Made by a program: the position numbers and the translations under genes
Notes under the pieces: model-generated
The model's database searches: none
Told to the model about the DNA's origin: nothing
The model's input: only the letters and a program-made list of their open reading frames with translations
Source: Puccinia triticina
Lineage: Eukaryota > Basidiomycota > Pucciniomycetes > Pucciniales > Pucciniaceae
DNA length: 64,000 bases
Direction: 5' to 3'
Assembly: GCF_026914185.1 (NCBI RefSeq)
Contig: NC_070570.1
Coordinates: forward strand, 992,001 to 1,056,000
In this document: positions 54,924-64,000 of the stretch, one piece after another
How positions within the stretch are numbered: the stretch's first letter is position 1
Layout of the letters: every line of letters begins with the position of its first letter

Positions 54924-56110
54924 GAAAAACAAACAATGAAAGCCATTTTGATTTGTTGGGAAACAGTAGCCGCAATGCTTGTACAGTTTGTAGCAGAGCT
55001 CGGCGGTGACAACCTCGGCAGTCACTCGTCGGATTTCCCATTCGGGGTTGTTGGTGTGATCCAATATTCGCGATGATTGGATCTCACGTTTGATTTCCGC
55101 AAAAACCATTTCGATCGGGTTGAGTTCTGGACAGTAGGGTGGAAGAAAAAAGAGCTGGACTCCAGCAGCCTCGCAAAGCTTGGGAACACGGTCCCCTTGA
55201 TGATATGTTGTGTTATCGCACACAAGGACCGAGTTAGGCCCCGGGTATTGATTCATGCAAGGCAACTGCAGATATGCAAAGAAGCGGGTCAAAAAGTGGC
55301 TTGTCTTTATCAACAATCTACAGGAATCACTCACCAGGTCATGCTCCAAGAAATGCTTGAATTTTTGAGCGTTGTAGATTTCAAAGGTGCTAGTGAGGTT
55401 CACTAGTCCGTCAAGCAATATGGCAGGGAGTAGGCCTTAACAAGGTGCATTCTGGTTAACCAGAAATTTCTCAGCTGGGGTACCTTGGAGCGATCTAGCC
55501 ATTGATCGGAGCAGATCCTTGTTGGTAAAGGCACTCTCATCTGAAATTCAGATGAAAAGTCAGTTTTTCATCTGCAGGCAGAAGGAATAAAAACTAACTG
55601 ACCTGTAAAGACAAGGTACTCAGCTGGGAAAAATTCCATGCGTTTGATAAAGGCATACTTAGACATCATTGACTTGCAAATGTGTGATGTCTTGGGTTTT
55701 TTTAATGTTATCAACAATCGCTCAACAAGGTTTCTGTGAATGCCAGACGTACTGAGCAGGACCCAAGTGGAATTTTACATTTGCTCTTGGATCTCGTCCA
55801 GGAATAAGCCGGGGTCATGTTGGAAAAGCTGCAACATTACTTGGCAATCTTCTCTTGAAAGACAAGCTGGCCGGCCGCAGGCCTCATAGCTCGCCGGGTC
55901 CCTGATAACGCAGCGTGTCTCCTCTTAGAGTTCGAGCCATCAATTGAATGATTGCCTCGAGATCCCAGCAGCAAGCAATCAACGGATGGAAAAAAAGTTG
56001 TGACCTTCAAGCACCAATTGAACGGCAGTTGCCTTGGTGACCGGTGCATACAATTGGAAGCCCATTGAGTTCTCTTCGGATTTTGATGGGTTGCCCAGTT
56101 GGTGTCACTA
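54924..56110 (-). pseudogene. Tc1/mariner-type DDE transposase, disabled
   Basis: On the minus strand, fragments in order are: VTKATAVQLVLEGHNFFSI (helix-turn-helix, near 56050), RDPASYEACGRPACLSREDCQ, LFQHDPGLFLDEIQEQM, GIHRNLVERL, FFPAEYLVFT|DESAFTNKDLL (first catalytic Asp across an intron at 55602-55541), EKFLVNQNAP, LLDGLVNLT, EHDL|LPCMNQYPGPNSVLVCDNTTYH (second Asp; intron 55334-55266) and FLPPYCPELNPIEMVFAEIK (Glu). Stops occur after LVNQNAPC (TAA), after EIQEQM (TAA), and others in the N-terminal part. Both introns have good GT-AG borders. Domain order is that of IS630-Tc1 elements. No TIRs were found. Confidence 0.85.
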
Positions 56111-56803
56111 TCAGTATTGGTATGGTGGCTTCTGTGAGCAATCAATCCAGACTTGTTGGGATGCTTCAAGGTGCGGATGATTGTCTGGTTGATGTTGTGG
56201 TTTGGAAGCAAAGTTTCAACGAGCTGATGGGATCCACCCAGAATGATGGGATACTTCCCACCTTCCTGAAGGTGGATATTGCAGCAATTGACAAAAATCT
56301 GGCCAGTTGTTTGATTTGGGAAGTCGTGGTGAGGCTGAGGTGGATGCCGGTCAGGCGAGGAGCAAGGGAAGGAGCAAGCAACGACAGCAGCGCAATGACG
56401 TCACTGCAAACCCGCTGTGTCTGCTGTGTGGCACAAACCAGCAGATAAAACTGCTTCACAGCGGCAGACCCACATAACTTTATGCAAAAAATTTTGCGCA
56501 TCTGTCCAAGCATTATTCAAAAGACAATAGAAAGATTTTTTTAGTGATCTTTTTGAATTTTTATGAATTTTTTGTTTGATTTAATCAGGATGATCAGTCC
56601 TTGACTTTAAGTTTTAAGCAGTCTAGAAGTATGAAAAAGGGAGGATATTTCCCAATGAGGCCCCCAATTGTGAGCCTGAGTCTCTTATGTGACTACAGGA
56701 CACAAGAAAAATGGGGGGAATCTGGTTGGATTTCTTGGGATAAAGAAACACAAACAGAGAGAGAGAGAAAAAAAGAGAGAAAGAGATCAGGCCTAGAATT
56801 TAA

Positions 56804-56953
56804 GGCCCCGTTTGGAGCTGATATAATCCAGGCAATATATGAGTTTTTTTGCCTGACATCCTATGTGACATCTGATCAGGTCCGCCAAAACTTGATCAGA
56901 TGTCACAAAATTCCAGATTATATCACACAATTATATTGGCTCCAAACAGGGCC
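56804..56953. mobile_element. 150-bp Tourist-like MITE (PIF/Harbinger type)
   Basis: Ends GGCCCCGTTTGGAGC and GCTCCAAACAGGGCC form inverted repeats, flanked by the 3-bp direct repeat TAA (56801-56803 and 56954-56956). The interior is largely self-complementary (CATCTGATCAGGTCC and CTTGATCAGATGTC). TIR sequence and TAA duplication fit PIF/Harbinger. Confidence 0.9.
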
Positions 56954-56999
56954 TAAGTCTTTTAATTATTGATCTGGGCTATTCTCAACCTGGAAAAGT

Positions 57000-58930
57000 T
57001 GGATGCCAGCTGTGCAAGGCCAAGAGGTGCAACAGCCTCTACTCACAACAAGGAAACATTGGTGGGATTCAGAAGTAGGGTTACTACTCTGCTCTGATTT
57101 TATAGGTCTTAATCAGAGACAACCTTTGATCTTTTTATGATTTAAAGAGTTAAATACAATAAAGAAACAGTCAAGAGCAACAGAGTTTCACTCTGGATAA
57201 TCAAGGTCAGTGAAAGAGTTTACTTGCTGTCAATATCCTAGGCACCTGTCAGCGCCGGTCTCTTATGTGACTCGGTGCTGATGGGATTTTTGGTTGCGGT
57301 CCGCGGCGGTAAAGTAGCGGAAGCAAGTTTAGGGTCACACTATAGCTAAAAGCCAGTGGAAGAAAGTCCAACTCGACGCCGAGAGGCAGAGGGACTGGCA
57401 CCCTTTACGTAAGTAAGGGGACGCGGCGAAAATCAGCCAAGCGCCTTTGCGGTATAAGGAGTAATCTCACTTATCTTCTAGGTTACAGGTGTGATAATAA
57501 CACCTGTACCTAGGGGAAGGATACACGAAGAGAAGATAAGGCTGTAAGGGAAGAAAAGGTTAGTAGATTATGTATAAACCCCACTCACTGTATTTTCAGT
57601 AAGGTACACGGGTTTGTATGGCAATAATCTTGGTGGGAGAATCTCTACAGGGGAGAGACCTCCCTTTTTATATTGCAGGGATCAGCTCCCTCCTTCGAGT
57701 CAAGGTCCTGAAGGATCCTTAACTCCAAGGAGGAGTGATCACGGAATTCAGAAGGGGATTTACACAAATGGGTATGTAATCTCCCCATTTGTACATAAAT
57801 TGAGCTTAATCAGGATAAATACAGAGAGATAAGATTATCTCTCTCTGTATGTACAACTATGTAATCAGTGTGAAATAAGGTTAATTACATATTCAAAAGA
57901 ATGTGAAATATCTAATAAGTACATAATAATAGTACATATGAATAAAAGGTACATAATTAATGTAATGACAGGGAATTGAACTCTTGACTTCATGTACATG
58001 AGGCAATTATTAAAGCAGTCTTTAACCATTAGGTTATAAGACATGTACTATCCATTGTAGACACATGGACTTAGTGTCTCAGTGTCTGACAGCACCTGTG
58101 ATGGTAGGTATACTGGGAGTGTGGTAATCTCTTTGGTGGTGATCCTGAGGTTATCTGGGGTGTGGTTCTGGTGTGCTGAAGTCTGTAGATCCTCCTCAGG
58201 CAAGGGGGATCCTGACTTAAAATTTTACCAGTCTGCTTATGCAATTACATTCTTGGTGTACCTTAAACGACAAACTGAGCCTCAGGAAATACGCTAGACC
58301 ACGGGAGGACCTTTGATCCCCACTCAATCTGCGTGGGGGAAAAAGTCCCATGGGTGTGGATTCAAGCCTCCTTTTATAGTCTCGAATTGTCTCCAAATGC
58401 GGCATTTCACCGCAAGTGTTGGCAGGCCTCAGCAGCCCGCGCGCACTGCTCCTTTGTCTCTACCTCCTGCCATTGCAAGTGTTGCCACGCCTCAGCAGCC
58501 ACCGCGCATTGCGCTTTTGTGTCTGCCTCCTGCTATCTTAAATCCCGTGATTATCTGTCGTTATTAGCTGTTGTCCTTGGGCATAAACTCCGGATGTGGA
58601 TAAATTCCTGGACAAATGTCCGGTGTTGCAATGGCAATACCTCATGAGGAACAGATGTCTTTCCTCTCCCGGCGGCATTGTCGTTCTGCTTGAGTACAAT
58701 CAAAAAGCTTACCCGTGAGAATCAAGAGCACAAGAGCATTCAGGCATTGTGCTGTTGCAATAATAATTGCCACTTGCGTCCAATCATACTTGACTTGCGG
58801 TCACATCTTAATGCTCCGCTGGAATATCTATGAACGCCGACTACCTTCCCCCACCACTTTATATTTCCTAAGCAGTAGCAATCCTGCTCTCAAAGATACC
58901 TCAGGGTTGTATAATAATTCTTTCCAGTAC
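57000..58930. other. TE-like region, possible solo LTR
   Basis: Around 57600-57720 the order 'purine-rich CTCTACAGGGGAGAGACCTCC, TTTTTATATTGCAGGGATCAGCTCCC' recalls the U3 region of the gypsy LTR at 28245. Borders could not be set. A hairpin ACAGGTGTGATAATAACACCTGT lies at 57485-57507. No gene is supported. Confidence 0.35.
57965..58048 (-). ncRNA. tRNA-like sequence, minus strand
   Basis: The minus strand reads TAACCTAATGGTTAAAGAC (A-box-like) and, about 40 bp later, AAGAGTTCAATTCCCTGTC (B-box). The 3' end CCCTGTCA is acceptor-like, but a complete cloverleaf does not form by eye. Probably tRNA-derived. Confidence 0.5.
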
Positions 58931-58937
58931 CTCCACT

Positions 58938-59997
58938 ATGCCATTTACCAAATTAACCGTCCGTTCACTCACCTACGTTGCTGATCGGCCTCGCTTTGGT
59001 CGTAATAACCTCTTCAAAATCCCCTGCGCCCTGGGATGGGTAATTCGAAATGGGGAACCACAACCGCATTACAACTTACATTTTGACATCTATACCCCTG
59101 CGCCGATGGAGTCAGGGCCCGATGCTGCTTCCTGGCTTGTGTTTGAGGGACCGATGTCAGCGTCATACAAACAGGACAACATTTGTGTCATCACTCACGC
59201 CTTGACTTTCCATCGGTCAATCCCTGCGTCCCTCGCCAATCAGTCGTATGCTCAGTTGCAAGGGGTTCTTACTGTCTTTCAAAATGTTGGACATCTCCGA
59301 GCCGTTGACCCCGACAACCAAGATGTGAGCCTGTGTCAAATGTCTGTATTGATCTCACATGTGGCTCATGCTTTATCTGTAGTCATGTTTCTTCCAGATT
59401 TCCACGGATGTACCTTTGATTAAACAAGGCCTAGATGCATTGGCCATTGGCGCTTCTTTCTGGATAGCCGCTGACATTGAATGTCGAGTTGACAGTGTTA
59501 TAAACATCAAGGTAACTTAATTTAGTCTTGAGTTGAAAGAGGCCCACACGTTGACTGGTGCGCAGGTCAAACAATTCTTTGCAACAGATTGATATACTCC
59601 GCAGCCTTTGGAATCAGAAAATGTGTCAGCATTAGCATTGTTATATTGGAATAGATTATCACTTGAATCTCAAGCCACTTATACCACGTTGGCATGTCCC
59701 CCTCTCCCCAACGGGCATAGATTGAATTAGACCAACATGTATTTTTTACCACTGTACCTTTATCTCAAAGCTTCGCGTGGCAATTCAGCCGTGAGCTATT
59801 TCTTTTCCCAGCCCCTCCGTGCAGGCACGAATGGCTTGGTTTGCAGCTCCTGCATGCAGAGTTCTCTTCCAGCCACTCCCTTGGCTCATGTGTTGGGATT
59901 GTGCCTGGTGATAGAATATAAAGACCGCGAGCTATACAGGGTTGAAACTGCTCTGTGCATTCCTCCCGTCTCAATCATTGGAGTCGACGGTTTGTAG
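58938..59997 (+). CDS. unrecognised spliced gene upstream of Helitron Rep (possible accessory gene 1)
   Basis: Exons 58938-59324, 59398-59511 and 59731-59997 give 255 residues, all introns phase 0. Exons 1-2 are convincing (LTYVADRPRFGRNNLFKIPCALGWVI, then LIKQGLDALAIGASFWIAADIECRVDSVINIK). Exon 3 uses acceptor AATTAG at 59730 and is less sure. No known domain was recognised. The pattern of short beta-like stretches would suit an OB-fold, and a single-strand-binding accessory of the Helitron is a guess based only on position and strand. A TTTATAT motif lies about 80 bp upstream of the ATG. Confidence 0.55.
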
Positions 59998-60394
59998 GAT
60001 CTATTCTATTGATAGCAACATCCCTTGCAACATGCAACAATGTTGTTGGTTAGGATTTGAGTAGGCTCTGGAATTACTGGTATGATTGTTCATGCATCAG
60101 CGTATATTATGTACTGATAGCATGAAAGAGAGCTCATGCTTCAAATATGTTGTCGGAAGAGGCATTGATTCTGCATGTTGCTGCACAGTCCATCGGTGTA
60201 TTGCCTGTACTCTCACCGATTTCGAACTGCCATTTATGGTAGAAATGTGATGCCCCTGTCGCGTGGTAGTCTATGTAGCAGTCAGGGTGATCTATCCATA
60301 AGGAATGACGTTGACTGCAGAGGGTGCATGGATGGCACTTAAAGCAATAGGATGTTGACACCAGGAGTCTGTAGTGTTTTGGAATAGTATTGCC

Positions 60395-60401
60395 TATAAA
60401 A
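60395..60401 (+). promoter_or_regulatory. TATA box of accessory gene 2
   Basis: TATAAAA lies 66 bp before the next gene's ATG at 60467. Confidence 0.6.
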
Positions 60402-60466
60402 CTCCCGATGAGGGCCACCGGGAGTAGTCACCTTTCTTCAAAGATCAAACAATTCGTCTACCTGAC

Positions 60467-61606
60467 ATGTCCTCTGCTGCTACAGTGCCTGGCAACCGGC
60501 CCCTATCGTGCCAGTCTCTTTTTGAAGTCAAAAACAAAGTGAGTTCTACTCTTTCTGTTTGAGACTCCCACTGATTCATTTTTAATAGTCCTCCCCTTTA
60601 TTTCGAGAAAACCAACAATATGGACCAATTGAAACTATCAGTTACTTCACCTGCGATAAGGAAAATCCGCTTGACTATGAAGTGTCTTTACGAACCAATA
60701 CCTCCAAAGATCATGCGTTGGCGAAAGATTGCATCTATAAGATTACGGCGAAAGCCATGTTTCTCAATATCAAATCGAAAGCACCTGTCTTGAATTACTT
60801 GCCCAAACGGGCAGTTAAGGTCTCAGTAACCGAGCATTTCATTGGTACTACTGTTGATGATGCGAGCTTCTTGGGCGTGGGCTTAATCCTCTCCTTCAAA
60901 AAGGAAACTAAGGACGATAATCCGAGGTACGGCCCATGTTTGATGGCTATTGTCTCTCATAGTGATTGGGATCCGGTGGTAAGCCAGCCTCAATTCCACA
61001 TCAATCACCAGGCGCTAACGACATTCCTTTAGGATTGGGTTGTGAAGAGCTTCAAAGTCAAATACCGCGTACCCTTGACCCCACGCTTGATCAAGACTCA
61101 GAATATGTTCCGCGAGAACAAAGAGTTCTTCTTCGATGGAATATTGGTTGGATGGGAAATGGAAGAAAATATGGCTATACTAGAGGTGAGGTGTTACGCC
61201 ACCTCGCTTTTGATTCAGAGTCCTGATAGTGTCCGCAGGTCGTCCACCTTTCGCCTGTAGGTCAAAACGGCGGGGGTTCAGCTTCGCCAAAGGGTCCTGC
61301 ATCCGTATGCAATAGCCCCAAAAGGAAACGGCAGTTGTAAGTCGATGTCCCTAATAAATCCCGCGGTGCAGGATCACAGGCTGATGCATCTTGATTTCCT
61401 TTTTTAGAGTCAAGTTCAGTTCCAACTCCGGGCCCGCAGAACCTGTTGCATCAACATCAAATGCACAAGTTGTCCCACAAATGGCCGTACCTACAGAAGA
61501 TGTTTTTAGTACTCCTGATAACATTCTACCTGTTGATGACGGATCCGAAGGGGACACTCCCCTGAGCACTATCTTAGGAGGCAAGAAAAGGTCTAGAAAA
61601 AATTAA
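60467..61606 (+). CDS. unrecognised nuclear-type protein upstream of Helitron Rep (possible accessory gene 2)
   Basis: Five exons, 60467-60538, 60589-60978, 61033-61185, 61239-61336 and 61408-61606, have GT-AG introns of 50, 54, 53 and 71 bp and give 303 residues. The N-terminal two thirds look like one beta-rich domain (YKITAKAMFLN, RAVKVSVTEHFIG, GLILSFKKE, EFFFDGILVGWEMEENMAILEV). The C-terminal third is disordered with two basic clusters, SPKRKRQ and KKRSRKN at the very end, which suggest nuclear import. Same strand as the Helitron Rep gene that starts 396 bp downstream. I do not recognise the family. Plant Helitrons carry RPA-like single-strand-binding proteins, so that role is worth testing. 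Confidence 0.65.
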
Positions 61607-62001
61607 ACAATAGCTTTGTGCATGACTTTCGACGTAGAAGTCCAGTAGTGGTGCATTAAAGGTGTTGAAAGTTGTTAATCAAATGACTCCAGACCTATCG
61701 TCTGCGGTGTACAATTCGTTACCGTATCGTTGTGACTGTGTTTGTCTAAATGTGATTGTTATTGTGTTTGAGACCAACAAACTGAGTATTGTTATTGATG
61801 CCAGCTCTATTGAGATCGTTCTATCCGGAGAGTCCATGTGTGTTCCTTAATCCGGAATATGAGGTTAGAGTGTTGAGCGAAGCGGCATCAGCATTACTCT
61901 ATTGAACTCCACACTCCAACATCATCGCATCGGTCACTTTTCCTACATTTAGAGTACCACTCCTAATAGCAGCTTATTACCCGCGAAAATACTTATCTAT
62001 C
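61607..62001. other. spacer before the Helitron Rep gene
   Basis: No gene. Presumed 3' UTR of accessory gene 2 and promoter of Rep. Confidence 0.4.
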
Positions 62002-64000
62002 ATGTCGTACATTGGACTGGCTGCCACATCAGAACAAGAGAATAACGAGAAGTCACTTCTAGCAAGATGCATGCCCGATGGTCCACACACGCTGGGTCCC
62101 TGTAATATGTCATGCACTCACTGCCGTGCACTCCACTGGCCTGAAGAGCGAGCAATGGCTGACATCAAGGCAAAGAATCAATTGTTCTCAATGTGCTGCC
62201 AAAAGGGGCAGGTCAAGCTTCCGCATGATTTGGCGCCTTCTCCACAGTACCCAGCGCTCTTCAAGGATTTATTGACCGGCACCTCATCAGGTCAGTTTTT
62301 TGCTGCGCTCGAGGGATCATTGATACGTAGATTCTCATTTTTGCTCTTGGTCAGATGCGAAAAATTTTCAGAAATACATTAGGACGTACAACAATGCAAT
62401 ATCGTTTACCTCCCTCGGCTTCACACTTGGTGATCAAGCAGCAAAAGTTCCAGGCGCGCCTGTCTTCACGATTCAGGGAGGACTATCGCATGAGATTGGA
62501 CCAATCCTACCTCCGGGTGAATGCAAGCCACACTTTTCGCAGATCTTTGTGGTGGGAGATGGAGGTTTGGAGGAGGCCAAACATCGAAGATCTTGCGCTC
62601 TTGGAAGTCATTCAAGCAACACCACACGTGATGCCGTCGACGTCAAGACTATTGTCAAGCTGCAAGATTTTATGTACCATTACAACCCTTATGCGAAAAT
62701 GTATAAGATGGCTGGCGATATAATAAAAGCAGGCAAACCAATTTCGATGATACTCAAGACCGTTGAGAACACTAGGAATGATCCTAGAAGGTACAATGCC
62801 CCAACAGTGCAGGAAGTCGGGATTATTATTGAGGGCGAAGGCATACCAAAGGCTCCGCGACAGATTGTGCTACATCAAATTGGGGGCAAATTGCAGCGCA
62901 TCTCAGATCTGCACTCAAGCTATTTCCCTTTGCGCTATCCGATTTTTTTCCCATACGGCGGTCAACAATGGGAGCCGACGTACGCAACTCTAGCAAAAGA
63001 TGGTGCGTGTTGTTTTTGGTGTCACCTCAGTAAAAACTGATAGCGTTCTGTCGCAGGGAAATTCCAAAATGTTAGTCAACTTGAGTGGATGGCCTACTTA
63101 CTGTTTTCTAGGGAAGGCAGTTTCTCACCTATACTAGCGGGAAAGACGCTGTTCCAAGAGTTAATTGTTGATATGTATGCGTGTGTGGAAAGCTCAAGGC
63201 TCAACTGGTTCAAGCATAATCAAGATATTCTGAAGGTACAAATGTATTCTGGATTGGTTGAAGCTCTGGGGGTTAACGCAGAACCTACAGGCCGCAAGGT
63301 TGTACTGCCTTCTACATTTATTGGCGGACCTAGAGCTATGAATCAACTCTATCAAGACGCCATGGCGCTGGTCTCAGAGTTTGGACCGCCGGATTATTTT
63401 ATCACAATAACAGCAAACCCCGCATGGCCAGATGTTTCAAAATTTTTGAAACCAGGCAAAGAGCCAGCGAATCACGCCGCGATCATAACACGAGTCTTCA
63501 AACTCAAGTTGAAACATTTGATGGATCTCTTGATCAAGAAACAAAGATTTGGCAGAATAGTTTCCTACGTATCAACCATTGAATTTCAGAAGAGAGGGAT
63601 GCCTCATATGCACATCATGCTCACGGTGGAAGATGAACATAAACCAGATACACCAGCCAAGATTAATAGGATTGTTAGTGCCGAAATTCCGGATCCGAAG
63701 GAAGAGCCAAATCTATACAGGATAGTATCAAGGTGCATGCTTCATGGTCCATGTGAAGGTCGAACATGTGTACGAAAGGGGCGCTGTCGCTTTTGTTTTC
63801 CCAAACCTTTTGCCGAAGAAACTACAATTGTGGAGGGGGCCTATCCTAACTACAGGCGCCGCAACGATGGACGCACAGTGAAAAAGGGTCCAAATGTCTT
63901 TGACAATACATCAGTCGTGCCCTACAATAAATTTTTATCGTTGCGGATGGACTGTCATGTCAATGTGGAGGTGGCTGTAGGTATCCAAGCTGTCAAGTAT
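62002..64000 (+). CDS. Helitron replication initiator (RepHel), 5' part, truncated by window
   Basis: Exons 62002-62290, 62355-63002 and 63057 to the window end stay open throughout. The N-terminus has the Helitron zinc-finger-like block CTHCRALHWPEER...FSMCCQKGQVKLP. It continues NFQKYIRTYNNAISFTSLG, then FMYHYNPYAKMYKMAGDI, and the Helitron_like_N region (YSGLVEALGVNAEPTGRKVVLPSTFIGGPRAMNQLYQDAMALVSEFGPPDYFITITANPAWP). The HUH motif is EFQKRGMPHMHIML (His-Met-His at about 63603-63611). The post-HUH finger CMLHGPCEGRTC...FCFPKPF and NVEVAVGIQAVKY follow. The catalytic Tyr motif and Pif1-like helicase must lie beyond 64000. It nicks and transfers single-stranded DNA in rolling-circle transposition. 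As far as seen, this copy has no stop or frameshift, so it could be intact. Confidence 0.92.

Overview
The window looks like a TE-rich chromosome segment from a basidiomycete, most likely a rust fungus (Pucciniales). This rests on short GT-AG introns (about 50-115 bp), multi-exon host genes, the mix of copia, gypsy, hAT, Tc1/mariner-like and Helitron coding sequence, and many nested non-autonomous elements. No taxonomic marker was searched, so the genus is not assigned.

Host genes are a minority. They are: the 3' end of the RNA polymerase I second-largest subunit (1-1051, +); an unrecognised acidic Ser/Pro-rich protein with a possible PP1 docking motif (3836-5289, +); a wax-synthase/MBOAT-type membrane acyltransferase (18307-19763, -, three exons); an ATG27 autophagy receptor gene (44692-45939, -, five exons); and a small predicted secreted protein (47019-47909, +, four exons).

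TE layout. 7.35-12.87 kb: a decayed hAT transposon with an 8-bp target duplication, itself carrying a smaller hAT-type MITE. 12.9-17.7 kb: foldback MITEs, a palindromic minisatellite and tRNA-like sequences. 20.79-41.91 kb: one non-autonomous CACTA-like element (about 2.2 kb originally, 3-bp duplication GTA) enlarged to 21 kb by a copia element (21978-27724, duplication CAAGA) and a 13.2-kb gypsy element (28245-41408, minus strand). The gypsy carries an antisense, spliced, TATA-driven gene of unknown function and a related solo-LTR-like insertion inside pol. 43.15-44.63 kb: a TIR element filled with palindromic repeats, ending 60 bp from the ATG27 stop. 49.9-54 kb: a gypsy fragment split by a 1.0-kb copy of the CACTA-like family, a head-to-head copia fragment, and a 1.58-kb foldback element with near-identical arms. 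54.9-56.1 kb: a Tc1/mariner-like pseudogene. 56.8 kb: a 150-bp Tourist-like MITE. 58.9-64.0 kb: the 5' part of a Helitron, with an HUH replication initiator running off the window and two upstream spliced genes that may be accessory genes.

Recurring themes. (1) Nonsense codons in the retrotransposons fit C-to-T change (CGA to TGA, CAA to TAA), suggesting methylation/deamination or a RIP-like process. (2) Three structurally different TIR elements have cores made of palindromic minisatellites. (3) The gypsy pro/pol junction carries a correctly phased TTTTTTA slippery heptamer just before the stop. Exon boundaries were read by eye from splice sites and protein continuity; no alignment or transcript evidence was available.
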